A program made the translations under genes and the position numbers. Positions 11,464 through 23,800 of a DNA stretch of 64,000 nt are shown piece after piece; position 1 is the first letter of the stretch, and the number at the start of each line of letters is the position of its first letter. Source of the DNA: Sporothrix humicola (Eukaryota; Ascomycota; Sordariomycetes; Ophiostomatales; Ophiostomataceae); the NCBI GenBank assembly GCA_021396245.1, contig WNYE01000025.1, positions 124,001 to 188,000 of the forward strand, in the 5' to 3' direction. The notes beneath the pieces are model-generated. The model did no database searches and was not told the DNA's origin. It saw only the letters and a list, made by a program, of their open reading frames with translations.

Positions 11464-14400
11464 TCACGACGTCGCTTCGTCTTTGCCGCGCCAGAACTGC
11501 ATCATACGGCTGATGCGCTTCGCCTTGCTGTGCTTGCCCTTCTTCTCGGGATCCGTGGCGCTCGTCGTGCTTGCGCTGTCCAACTGCACCTCGATCGACA
11601 ACTTGCTCCGCTCGCCGTGCGACGTGCTGATCAGCCGGTGCAGACTAGCCAAACTAGAGCGTCTGCGTCCAAAGGCTGTCGACGTGAATGAGGCGGGGCG
11701 GTCGTTGCCACGCGATGGCAGGTAGGGGCGAGGCTGGCCGCCCAGAGGCGGGTAGTGAGGACCGTTTTGAGGAACAGCGCTCTCGCGCGTCATGGTCGAG
11801 TTGCTGCTAGTCAACGAAGGAATGTCGCTGGAGATGCGGACCTCGGGGCCCGGCTCGCCGAGAAGAAGGGACTGGAAGTTGTCCTCTGTCACCGACGAGG
11901 GTGCGGTTGAGATCCGGTTGGCATCGTACGACATGGGCGAGCGAGGCGAAGGGAAGGCAGACGAAGGAGCCATTGAGTAGGGGCTGATGGGTGCCAGCGA
12001 ACCAGTGGCAGGCAGATGAAGCGGGCTAACATCCACGGGTGCCAGGTCCTTGCCCTTCATCAGCCGGCCAGGCGAGTGGATGGTCGAATCGGAAGACGAC
12101 TCCATAACGAAATCACAGCCATCGTCACCAAACGTGAAGCTGCCCGCATCCTCCTCGACAATGACATCGTCGTGCAGTGAGCTGGCAGAGTACTCCGACT
12201 TGAGACCCATGCTCGGCTGTGTCTTATCATCGTCGCTCAGGCCGCTAAGACCGCTACCACGACGGCTAAGAGCAATCGACGACGTAGCATCGTCACTAAC
12301 AGCAGACGAGAAGTCAAGGTTCCGGTCGTACGACAAGCCCTCAGCACCATCGGATGAGGTGACGCGGATGTCGATGCTAGGCGGCCGGTGTTCAAGGAAC
12401 TCAGAGGGCTGGCGAGGTGGTGTGCTCGAGGTTGACGACATGGAGTGGACTGAAGTGGGCTTCGAGGCGCTCTGCTGTTGCGGCGGCGGCGGCTTGCTTG
12501 CACTCGAAGATTCAGCTTTCTCGCCGGCCTTATTCTCCTCCTCCTCCTCTTCCTCTTCAAACACGTCCGCCATGGCTGTCGAGCTGCCAAAGCGAGGAAG
12601 ACCAGCCCGGTTGAAAGGCGGCATCTCCGGTGCACTCTCAGCACGGCGGTGAGAGTAATGCATGCCAGGACCGGTGAAGCGAGTCATGCCAGCAGCGCTG
12701 TGCAGTTGTTTTTTGGACAGGCCACCCGCACGCTGCGCGGCTTCCCACTCGAAGTTGCGTGGAAGAGGAGTGTTGAAGGGACCAAGGGCGGCGTCGAGGT
12801 CAATCATGGCAAAGGATGCATCGTCATCAGGAACAGACTTGGAAGGAGATGGCAGTGGCTGCCAGGTCGAGAATGCTTCGCGCGGCTCAGACGGAGAACC
12901 AGATGGTGTGACAAGAACAACAGGCGGCGCGGTGAACCCTTCCGTAGTCGAAGGCTCGCTGATAGCAAGGCCAATCGCCTCGGCAGGCACCTCAATCGAC
13001 TCCTCGTCATCGCTATCGGCTTGTGGCAGAACTGGAGGTGGTGTTGGGGCACGGCGGCTCTTGCGACGGGGCTTGGACTTCCGACCAAGGATGCCCCAGG
13101 CCTTGACCTTCTTCTTCTTTTTGTTGTTGCTCGGTTTCCGCGTCACGGTCTTAGAAGGCGAAGTAGTGTCATCGGCAACTGTGTCATCAGTGGGCGCAAC
13201 GCTACGGTCCTGTTTTTGCGCCGAAGTGTGAGAGCCAGCTGCTGAGCTAATACTGTCGGGCACCTTGGGTGACGGCTCATCGGCAAAGACAGGGCTGTGT
13301 CCGCAGGAGGACCGGGTAGGCGAGTTGATGCTGTTGCTGCTGCTGCCACCAATAAATGGGTCGAGGCTGAAGAAGGACCACCGCTTCGGGGTCTTGTTCG
13401 GGCTAGGAAGGGCCTGTGCTGCGGCAGAAACTTCAGGGCCAGTAGACTCAGATGGTGTGGCAGCCAGAAGAGGAATCGAGTTACGCCTCCGGGGAGACAC
13501 GCTGTCATGGTCTTCAGAAGCAATGATGCTCTGTGTCCGATCAAGAACAGCACCAGCTGTGCTGGGTCTCGACTCAGTCACTGTGCTTCGCGACGGGCTG
13601 CGAATAAGTGGAGAAATGCCGTCACGCTCAATGCTAGCAGCGATCGAGGCATTCAGGGAGATAATGGAAGAGATGCTGCCAGATACCGAGTGGTTGCCGC
13701 TTCCTGTCGGAGGGCGGGCAGTCATAGTGCTGGAAGTGTCACTGGAAACGAGGGACAGAGGGCGAGGGATAAATTCGAGCGTATCCGAAAAACCAACCCG
13801 TGCACGAGGCTGGGCTGAAGACCGGGGTGTCGTCGCGGGCTTCTCCTGCTCGGCGTTGGTCTCCTCTACTGATGTTGCCGCCTCGGGTTCTGGGATATCG
13901 TCGGATTTTGTCGTCTCGGGAGCCTCGACATCCGTAATCGATAGAGCCTTTGCGCTGTCGGTAGCGGTTCTCTCGGGGAACGTGTATGACTTGTTCTCAA
14001 TGTAGTCGAATCCAGACGGGCTGTTTGGTGCGCTGTTTCCGCGGTTTGGCGGAATCGGGCTGGTTGGTTGCAGAATGTCCTTGATATCGTGGCTGGAAAT
14101 CGCTGCCGACCGCCGATGTGCGTGTCCACGACGGCCATGCGGAGGGCCACTAGGCTTTGATCCAGGGGCACCTGATGGGGGAGCAGGGCTGTTCAAAGGG
14201 GACAATAATGGCGAAGAAAGGCCGCTCTCGGACTTGGTCGGGCTAGTGCTCATGAATGTAAACGCCTCGCCATGGCGCACACTTCCACCAACAAACTCAC
14301 TACCGCCACGTCTGTGCCCGCCGCCACCAGGACGCATCGGAATGGCCCTTGGGGACTGAGGAGACTGGGGAGGACTGAGAAAGGCGTGGCCAGGTGTGGG

Positions 14401-14886
14401 AGGAAGGCTGGCACCGGGATTGAAGGAGAAGTCGGGGAGAGCGGGTGAGCGCATTGTGCGAATGGGCGTGTTGCCACCGACGTGTCCGGGGGAAAGCGAG
14501 CCTCGGTCGTGAAGGTCGGCTACAGACTTTGGCCGTCTGCCAGTCGCGCGAGAGTAGGAAGAAGGGGCCGAAGTCGAGGATTTTGCGGGGAAGATGAAGT
14601 CGGGGATCGGCGGCGGCGGTGGGATATGTTGGAAACGGGGTGATGGTTGTGGACTCGGAGAGGAGCCTGAGTTGTGGAATGCGCCGTTCGTGTGGCTGTC
14701 ATCATCGAAGCGTGGAGGGATCGACACCGGAGAGGGGATGGGACGCGGCGAAGACGGCTTCGCGAAGGACTCGCTGGCGGCCGGTATCGTGGCGTCCATG
14801 TCCATGTTCATGTCGATGTCCATGTTGATGGGCGAGTGCGAAGGTGCAGGAGGTGGCGGAACGTCAATTGCGAGAGCCGTTGCCAT
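11464..14886 (-). CDS. large Ser/Pro-rich disordered protein
   Basis: Single exon, 1140 residues from ATG 14886 (MATALAIDVPPPPAPSHSP). The frame is open to 15069 but without an upstream ATG that looks better, so 14886 is chosen. Nearly the whole protein is low complexity: polyproline and Ser/Thr/Pro patches, many SPxxSP sites, a basic cluster (NKKKKKVKAWGILGRKSKPR) near residue 600 and an acidic EEEEEEE run near 790. The C-terminus ends in a short basic motif (RISRMMQFWRGKDEA) that may be a conserved tail. Related proteins are, I believe, often named cell wall proline-rich protein, but no signal peptide or GPI site is seen, so a cytoplasmic or regulatory phosphoprotein is at least as likely. 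Confidence 0.8.
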   Translation of the reverse strand: MATALAIDVPPPPAPSHSPINMDIDMNMDMDATIPAASESFAKPSSPRPIPSPVSIPPRFDDDSHTNGAFHNSGSSPSPQPSPRFQHIPPPPPIPDFIFPAKSSTSAPSSYSRATGRRPKSVADLHDRGSLSPGHVGGNTPIRTMRSPALPDFSFNPGASLPPTPGHAFLSPPQSPQSPRAIPMRPGGGGHRRGGSEFVGGSVRHGEAFTFMSTSPTKSESGLSSPLLSPLNSPAPPSGAPGSKPSGPPHGRRGHAHRRSAAISSHDIKDILQPTSPIPPNRGNSAPNSPSGFDYIENKSYTFPERTATDSAKALSITDVEAPETTKSDDIPEPEAATSVEETNAEQEKPATTPRSSAQPRARVGFSDTLEFIPRPLSLVSSDTSSTMTARPPTGSGNHSVSGSISSIISLNASIAASIERDGISPLIRSPSRSTVTESRPSTAGAVLDRTQSIIASEDHDSVSPRRRNSIPLLAATPSESTGPEVSAAAQALPSPNKTPKRWSFFSLDPFIGGSSSNSINSPTRSSCGHSPVFADEPSPKVPDSISSAAGSHTSAQKQDRSVAPTDDTVADDTTSPSKTVTRKPSNNKKKKKVKAWGILGRKSKPRRKSRRAPTPPPVLPQADSDDEESIEVPAEAIGLAISEPSTTEGFTAPPVVLVTPSGSPSEPREAFSTWQPLPSPSKSVPDDDASFAMIDLDAALGPFNTPLPRNFEWEAAQRAGGLSKKQLHSAAGMTRFTGPGMHYSHRRAESAPEMPPFNRAGLPRFGSSTAMADVFEEEEEEEENKAGEKAESSSASKPPPPQQQSASKPTSVHSMSSTSSTPPRQPSEFLEHRPPSIDIRVTSSDGAEGLSYDRNLDFSSAVSDDATSSIALSRRGSGLSGLSDDDKTQPSMGLKSEYSASSLHDDVIVEEDAGSFTFGDDGCDFVMESSSDSTIHSPGRLMKGKDLAPVDVSPLHLPATGSLAPISPYSMAPSSAFPSPRSPMSYDANRISTAPSSVTEDNFQSLLLGEPGPEVRISSDIPSLTSSNSTMTRESAVPQNGPHYPPLGGQPRPYLPSRGNDRPASFTSTAFGRRRSSLASLHRLISTSHGERSKLSIEVQLDSASTTSATDPEKKGKHSKAKRISRMMQFWRGKDEATS

Positions 14887-17800
14887 GTTTCTGTGCCTAC
14901 GCCGCTCTGCGGCTCCAGAAGAGAAAACAATGAGCAACTTAGTTGGAAAGCCGTGACATTGGAAGCGGGCTGAAAAAGAGACGAAGGTCGGGCGGGCTCG
15001 TCGTATGCGTTTGCGATCAGGTTCGTGTGGAGAAAAAATATGAATGAAACCGCCAAAGTCGAAATTCAAAAGTCGAGCAATTCGAGATCCAAAAAGTCAA
15101 TTAGGCCGTACAACAACAAGAAGTCGATATCCGGTGTGCAGTGCCGCGTATCGTTAAGAAAATGCTACCAAAAGAGGAGGTCTGTGAAAGAGAAAACGAA
15201 TATCAGTAAGCCAGGGAGCGCTAGAAGAGACAAGGCAAAAACTAGACGAGGCTATCCGGGCGTGGTCCAGGTACAGAAAACAAGCCGCCGTTGAATGAAA
15301 GGGAAAGTGGCGACAAAGAGACAACGAAGACTGTTGGAAGAAAGGGAGAATTGAAAGACATGGGGGATGCCAGGGAGAGACGGGGCGCCAACGGGAACCG
15401 GTAGCTCGGCTTGATTTTTCTTTGGCATTTGCGTACCTGAATGGTTGGATCTTTGGTTTCCTTTCACAATGTCATGAGAAGAGCGTTACGGCAAAAATTG
15501 ACGAAAAAGACAGAAAGGAAAACAGAGACGTTGGACGTTGAAACGCTGGAAAAGTCGGACGCTGTTTTTCAAAAGGCAAGGCGAGCGCAAAAGAAAAGGA
15601 GAGCGGAAAATGTGCGTGAAAAGGCGTGTCGCGACGGAATGTATGCAGTGCGAAATTAAAAGGCGTTTTGCGGGCGATGCGCTGAGATCGATGTGCAAAA
15701 AAGGTGCAGGAAAAGCAGTCGAAGAAAACGGGCGTGAGCGTGAAAATTGAGTGTCGAGAATAAGGAACGGACGGGCAAAACCAGCAAAGGAGAGAAGATC
15801 GAGGCTGGGAAGAGGAAGCAGTCTCGATGTGCCGGAATTGAACCCAGGGGGAAGCGTTTGCGATCGATGCTTTTGCGGGTTTGTTGCGAAGAGATTCGGG
15901 GAGTCGAAATGAAGGACGCAAGAAATGCTGCAATGCAAAGAATGTCGAATGCGAAAAGGGGTCGAAAAAAAGAGAAGCAGACGCAACCGTGGAGGTGACA
16001 CGCGGTGCTTTGCTGTTTGCGTGAGGGAGAGGAAGAGAGAAAGGAAAGGAGAGTGAGGGAAAGGGTTGGTTGGTCGACGAAGTCGAGAGAATTTGGAGAT
16101 TTCGAGGAGGGAAAAGAAAACAGAGGGAAACCAGTCAGGAAATGAAAGGGAAAGTGGTAACAGTGAGGAAAGAGCGACCTGGGAAAATAGGAAGGGGCAG
16201 CAGGCGGGCAGGGGGCCTGTGCAGTGAAGGGCAGGCACAGAACGAGAGCGAGACAGCCTAAAAAGACACAGAAGACAAGAGACAGTGTGAGCGGGAAGGA
16301 GCGCCCGGGCAGGGCAGTCAAAAACAGGCACCTGGGTGGGTGGGGATTGGGGGCCGGAGGACCCAAATCACAGGGCAGGAGCGACCAGAACAACTCCTGA
16401 AGCCAGGCTAGAGACAAGGGAAAACAGAGAGCAACGGGGAAACAACGAAACAGGCTCGACAGGCGAGACAGGGCTACACGGTTAAACAGCAGGGAAGGAA
16501 CCCCAAGAACACCAAAAAGGAAGGCACAGAGAAGACACAGGGAAAATACATGGAAAATACAGGGGAATCAGGAACAGTGACAGACAGGCTGATGGAGCTG
16601 ATGGAGCTGAAGGGGGCAAGCGAGACAGGAACAAACGGCGGGACGATCATCAGTGTACGAGAGAGAAACGCAGAAACGCTATGGCGAGAGAGACGGAAAC
16701 AGAGAAAGACAGCAAGTCTCCACGCCCTCTATCTCACTGCGAAACTACGGAGCATTGGCGGCGTCTCCGCCCAGTGGGCTGGGCGCTATTTTGGCCGTTT
16801 GTGACTATTTTGTCTATTTTCTGGGCCCTGGGTCAGCTGTCAACCGGTTTTTGGCTGTGGTTGTGGTCTTTTGTGGTTTTTTGTTGGCGGTTAGTGTGCA
16901 AAGATGCGAGGATGTTCGGGCGTTAGCGGTTGCAGCGCAAGCAGCGGTAAAGTGAGATACGAGAATGGAATACCCCATAAGGAAAGAGGAAAGAGGGAAA
17001 TGCGCGCGTGCGTTGCTTTTCCTGAGAGACAATGGGGTCAACAAGCAGGAGCGACTGGCGATACTGCCTCGCAATACACAGTACTCCATCTTCAGTGTCT
17101 GGTACCGGGAAGATGGTGTGGTTGCAGTATGGGTTCCTCTTAAAAGGAAAGAGCACGAGCACAAAAAGTGGGAGGTAAGATATCTCTCCCTACCCGTCAG
17201 ATACAGTGCCCTTTTTCCCTTTCAAATTTGGGTCAGTGTCTCCGGCCTGAGCCTTTTTCTCGCAGTCTGCCATTTCGATAACGGGCTACATTGGCAGGGT
17301 GGCCACGATGGCTACGGTGGTATTGTTTCGACGGCCGTGAGCACCAAAAAGAGACTCGACAGCCTGGTGGCGAAAAATACGAGCGATCAGATAGGGAAAG
17401 GAGCGGCACAAGAACAAAGAACAGCGAAAAGAACGTGAGCCTTGAGAATTAAAAAGGAAGGCTCGATGAACGGCGAGGCCAAAGAGGCCCGTCTCCCTTC
17501 CGCTCCGTTGCTTTGTTCCTTCCTCGCCGAATTTGCTCAACGAAAGAGGCAGGTCCGGTCAGTCAAGATCGAGCTGAGAAAACAAAAGCGAGACACCAAC
17601 TCAGACAACAAACAAATTCAGGGACAATCCAGGGACGAATTCAACGAATCCAGGAACAACAACAACTGCAACAACTGCCAACACAGGGCAGAGGACAGCC
17701 GTGAGCGAGTGTCCCCCTCCCCCCAACTTTTTCGGGGGAGAACCCACACACACACCACACCCCTCTCACCTCGAAACATCCCTGCTCCTGTCCTTGAAGT

Positions 17801-20800
17801 GGGCTCTTTAATGAAAGGTTCAGCCACTGAGGAGCCGCAGACGGGGGTGTGTCGAGATGGGGGGCAAGGTGGGAAGGGGAAAGACAGTGGACAGTCAACA
17901 GCACTAACGCAGACGCGCAGTAGCGCCAAAAAGCAAAAGGGACGACGTTCGGGCAATGGACAATGAGTTTTGATGGGGACCTGGAAAAGGTGGGAAAGGG
18001 ACCTGAACTTGTGCAGGTAGCGTTGCAGTGCAGCAGTGCAGCGAAGCGTCAAGTTCGGATTCGGCGTGATAGATGGCAGGCGAGGCGGAGGACGACGACA
18101 ATGGACGACAAAAACAACAGACGGTTGTCAAAACAATGACCAGACGATGTTTACAAAAAGATGTCAAGTTTCATGGTGAGTTGACCGCTGATGATGGCCA
18201 ACATTCAAAAACAACGTCATGAAAATCAACACGAATACGCGAGCAAGTTCTCGTAGGATACAAAATGTGTGCTTCATGCACACGTCAGAAGCTGGAGTTG
18301 TCTCAATACGGCAATATCATACGAGGCGTGCCAGCTACGGCTTGTCTATCTACCTTTCTCTCCAAGAGCCGAAGAAACGAACAAGGTCTCGGCGATGACG
18401 ACGGACAAGTCGCAAGGCTCTTGGCCGGTGTGCAGCTAACAGGTACAACCTTCTCGTATTTGAGCAAGGCAGGATTCGAAAATAGCGGAACCAAACCAAA
18501 GGTGAAGCAAACCAAACAGAAACAGCTGAAAAGAAACAAAACCACAAACCAAAGAGAAACAACCGGAAAGAGCTCTTTCCAGCCCGTGCTTTTTTTCTTC
18601 ACTTTCCCTTCCCTTCACCTTGTCGGCTGTCGTCTATTTGTAACAGATCCCCGCCGTCTGTCGCATTATTCTAGCCCGAGCCTGGCACTGGGTCGTGCAC
18701 GTTCACCAAAATGTTGCTATTCATAACTCGCTCGTAACCCGAAATAGGCCAGGCCACGAATATAAGTAAATATAAAATGCAAAATATAAATATACTTCGT
18801 ACCTGATCCTTCCCTTTCCCTTCCCCCTCAATAATCTCATGTCAAAATCAAAACAACCAAGAAACCAAGCAAACAAACAGGCACAAACAGCCGCCGCGTT
18901 GGTCAATTTGACGGCCCCTCCGCTGCCGAACGTCTGTGAGCAATTCGATCAAACAGAAACAGCCGCGAGCGGGAAGTGGGTGTGCTTCCAAGACATGGTC
19001 GAAAGACGAGATGAAATAGCTCAACTTGTGGAAGAAAACAGCTCAACGTCGACACGTAAGATGCATGTACTGAAGAGGTAAGGCCAGAGCTCTCCGTAAA
19101 TGTACCCCGTCCTTTATTTACTTGCTACTGCTTTCGGAGCAAGATTGTGGTTTCGTCTGGCAGGTGGTGCCATCTTGGGAAATCCTGTGTATCGCGAGTT
19201 TCCGCTTTGGGCTTTGGAGGAGTTTTCGGGCACAGTCTTCAATCTTGAAGGGTTCATCTCTTCATAGGATCCAGGGGCCAGTTCCCTCCCATCCTTCTAG
19301 TGCATCTCTTGTGCGGTTGTGTCCGGCAGTCGAAGTGACCCCAAAATATTCGAAATGCCCCAAATGCCCTTGCATATTTGCTTTAAGACAAGACGATGTG
19401 CGGCAGCACCTTGCACGTTACGGGGCATTCCATTCGTACGTGTGCCGTACGGGTATGTGCTTATTTTGTACGGAGTACCTGCAACTGTTTAGTATCGTGT
19501 CGTATCGCATCTTTGCCATTATCCGCACGAACAGGTCGTGTTCTCAACAGTCAAAGGTCTCAATATCTCGGCTTTGCCACAAGTCGAGATACAACACACA
19601 AAACTCTCTAGCGGCACATCATGAATTTGTCGTATTGAATTCAAGTCAAACTCTCAGGGCACACGTTTCCCGTGAAGGGTGTGAGACCGTGACATCTGGT
19701 TGGTTGTGCCTGAATAGCAAAGTGAAGAAAGTGAGTACACCAAAAAGCCAAAAGACAGGCACAGGGACACACCAAGCACAATACCCCTGTCAATAAAAGC
19801 ACAACTGTATCTCACGGAGCTGCTACAAAATGTTTCTTGAGTGCACAGGTGCACACAGGTGCACTGAGAACGCTCAGAGAATAGAGCGTGGATGCCCCCT
19901 GCTCTTCCCCCCAATTTTGGCTCTTTTGGGGCTCCACTCTGCACACCCTCAATCCCACGCACCCCTTGCTTCTGCGGCCTTGGCCTCTCGAGGTGTGTGT
20001 GTTGCTGTGCCTGAGTGGCAAAGGGATGAATGAGAAAAAGGGGAGCGAGCCGAATGGAGAAAACGGGGGTCCTTTGCAAGAAAGCGAGGTTGATGAGACG
20101 AAAGAAGAGACAATCACGAAAAGACAAAGACGTCGCACAATGCATTTTGCGCAGAAGACAATGGAACCCCTTTATGTGCAATTATCGTGAATTTTCTTAC
20201 TTTCGGCAAAATGATATTCAGGACCATTGTCACATCAGACCGGCTCATCCGTTCTTTGGTTCTTTGGTTCGTTCGTCGTCGTTCTCCTTCTGCAACATAA
20301 TACGCCATCAGCATGTTGACAATCGACAATTCAAAAGGTTGCAAAAACTGGGAAGCGAGTGCTGCCATTGTGCGGAGAAGTGACAGGGGAGAGTGAACAA
20401 ATATCATAAAATGCATCGAAAAAGAAACAAAAGAAAGTAAACAAATCCGATTAAGGCTGTCGAAACAGATCATCTGTGCCTATTCTTGGGTACTTCGAAA
20501 GAACTGCTTCCCGATGTTTGCGTTTGCCATGGAGACCGAGATTGTTTACGGAGTCGAATGGAGAGGGTACTGTCGTAGCCAACCCCATTTTGGCCCATTT
20601 TGGCCCATCACGAGCGGGCTCAGCCTCTCGGTCTTCCTTCTGAGGAGTGTTCCCTTCTTTGATTTTGTGTGATTGTGGGTGATTTTCAATAGAGCCAGCC
20701 GTGCAGGGGGATGGTTTTTGTGAGTTTTGGTTCTTTTTTTTTGGCGCATCAAGAGGTCATTAGTGGTCATCACAAAAGTGATCAGTGACCAAAATGTTCA

Positions 20801-23800
20801 TCATCGGGCGTGAGTGACTTTCTTTTTCTTTCGGCCTTCTTCCTCTTGTTCTCCGCAGACTGGAAAAACGAGGGCATCCAACAATGTCAACAAACATCAA
20901 AACATGGGATGAAAGGGAAAAGCGAGAAGGAAAATAAATTACGACTGTCGAACATCGTGCGCAGGGAGGCTGCACGAGGATGTCCCCTCTCATGTCTTGA
21001 AAATATTTAGCAGTGACTCCAGTGACAGCACGCTGTCAACTCGTGGATTGCTAGTCTTGACGCCGTAGAAGCCTTCCAATGTCTCGCATCTTTTGCTTTT
21101 TCCTGGACAGCCTGCAGCGCTAGTAGGGGAAGAACTGGAAGAAGCAAAGAAAAAAGGGGGTCCCTTCCAGTCGTTCTATAGGGTTTACGGCGTGTTGGTT
21201 CTTTTGAGTGCAAGAAGCAACAAAAAAAGTGCTTCCTTTTTCCTCATGATCTTTCCTTTCCCTCCAGGTCCACCCTGCCCGCCGAAAGCGCCGATTCCCT
21301 CCTGAATCGTGCATGCACAAAAACGAGGAAGGGCCGCATCCGAGTATCACTCAAATGGCATCCATCGACATCGCAATCGGCGGACATTGAGAGGCAGAAT
21401 GGCACGCAATGAAGCCAAGGCTTCGGCGCAACCCTAACTGTCGCTGTAATTCACCATCTGTCGCCAATATCATTAGGGCAAACCACTGAAGACATCCAGC
21501 CTGGCTCTAGTTGCGCACGGACACACTTCTTTTTTGCTCGCATGATGTGTGTGTATGTTTGGGCTGAAAGTGCGGGATGAAGAAGAAAAGAGAGTAAAGA
21601 CAGGAGCGAAGAGCGCCTATTTTGAATTCCTCATAAATTCTGGGCACTCGTGAATATCTTTCTCCAGACATTTGTGAGATTTTGAGCGCGAATTTGCCTT
21701 GATAAAAAAGTCGGGGAGTCGGGGGCACTACGATCTTGGCGCACAGATGGCGAACTCTGCCCCATCTTTTGACCTCAGTTCAGAGTTCTCCATCTCACGA
21801 CCGAATATCTGTTCGATTTAACCTCATCCGTCGCCATCTGGTTATCAAACGTAATTTCCTGGTATTTTACCTACCTTCCCGCAGGCTCACAGAACCTCTT
21901 TTTCTCGTCCGCCGGTTTGCCAAAAAGGAAGCCGAAAGGAAGAGCCAGAAGACGGGAGAAAGTCAAAAAAGCAAAAGTTTGGGTCCTGCAGGGCCTGGCC
22001 CTGGGCCTGCATCTGCATCTGCAGCCATATGCAATCTGCATGCAACATAGAGCACAGGATTGTGCAGGATGCCCTTTTTTGTCTTCCTCCCTTTGCTTGT
22101 CCATTTCTGCATGCAAATACGACGACATCGCCTGTGCCTTGAACTGCATATCGGCAAGCCCTCAAGGTGGACGACGTAAATCATATCCATCCTCACTCAT
22201 ACTCGCAATGGCGGCCTGTTATCCGCATGTAGTATTGCTCCGTAGCAAGTGCTCCGTCCGTTCACGGAAACCTTACAATCTTATCAATTTCATGTCTGAA
22301 GAAATATCTTCTTCTGCACGTCGGAAAATTCAAAAGTTGATACATGCAGGAAGATGGGACTTGTAAAATGGCGAATGGCGACGGGCGGCAATGAACAAAA
22401 AGTCAAATGCTGTCAATCTGTTGTAGCACGGAGGCTTTGTCGGCTGCATGCAGATACACAAGATACGAGGTATCTGTATGCAAAATCAGATGCAAAATGT
22501 ATCTGTAGGTGAAAATAATTTTGATGTTTGATGAGGAATAAAATTCAAACCGGTAAATGTTACGAAAATAAAATAAGAAAAAAGAACAAAAGAAATATCA
22601 CAATGTCAGACCCGAAATTGTAATAAGAACAATTGCCAGGGCCTTGATATTGCTGTAGGCGAATAAGAAAGCGAATTCAAACTTCAGACGACAAGAACAA
22701 TAAGACGACGAAAATCATCGCTTTGTGAGATTATTATTGCCCAGCATTATGAATTAATGAGGACTTTCAGGATGCCTGTTCCTGACCCGCGATATTCACT
22801 CGATATTGCCTATTTATTTTTCCCTCTATTTCTGACACCGTCCCAAGTCTCGCTCGCCTCTGGGTCCTACAATTACTGAGCACCTTATTTTTGTCAATCC
22901 GTGCTCTGTGCATACTGTGTACTCCGTACCTGCCTTTTGATTGTCTTCCCGTCGTTACTTCGCCGTCCCGGGAGATTGGCGTGCAATTTTCTTAATATTT
23001 CCTCTGTAACGCACAATTGATTGCAAGGCAAAATATCTTATTTAATACCAGCCATCCCGCGCCTTCATCCATTCCTAGGGCTGCATCCGTCAAACAGCCT
23101 GACAGCCTCTTCTCAAAAATGTGCAAATAAATAGTCGCCATCCGTGTCTTCTCTAGGGCAAAGCTTAATTTGCACACGCTCCGAGAAAAAAGAAAGCCGT
23201 CAATGCCCACTAATAAACGTTGACAAGCAAAAGACCATCGACTCCGAATTAGGCATCGTGAAGTGGCCTGTGAGCTCAGAGCTGGGATTCGGGAGTCGCG
23301 TCACTCGCGTTAGAAGACATTTCGAAGCAGTCGAAGCGTTCTTTGCGTTCTCGACGTTCCAACGAAAATTCTTTCGTTCCTTTGCTTCCCTCCAGGCGCC
23401 AGAATTACCCAAAATAAGAATAATAAGCAGTGTCATGGATGGGGAACCTATTGTCGATCCATCTTACGTTCCAATCTCCGTTGATCAGGCACAAGGGGCA
23501 GACGAGAGTGCGAATTTGCGTTCGATACACCGATGCGCAACGTTGCCTATTTGCATACCTTGTAGCCGCGAATTGCCTTGCCCCAGGAATTGAGGAATTC
23601 AAAACTTCACACGACTCTCTGCCCTCTGTCCTCTGTCAAAACCCGCTTGGCGGTCCCTGACGATCCGTTTCTTCGGCCCCTCGTCCCTGTTCACGACAAT
23701 TGTCCTCCACATCTTCTGTCGTTCTCTGTCTTTATTCTGCCAATCCTTCTCTCCTTCTCTCGATATTCATTGCCTGTCGTCACTGTGCACGAGGGCGCTT

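Noticed and set aside
15826..15875. tRNA T-arm-like sequence (GGGTTCAATTCC on the minus strand)
   Set aside because: The flanking bases do not form a 5-bp T stem and no acceptor or anticodon arm can be folded.
15486..16417. Two minus-strand frames of 253-281 codons
   Set aside because: They lie in a pyrimidine-rich stretch giving Ser/Phe/Leu/Pro-only sequence; composition explains the absence of stops.
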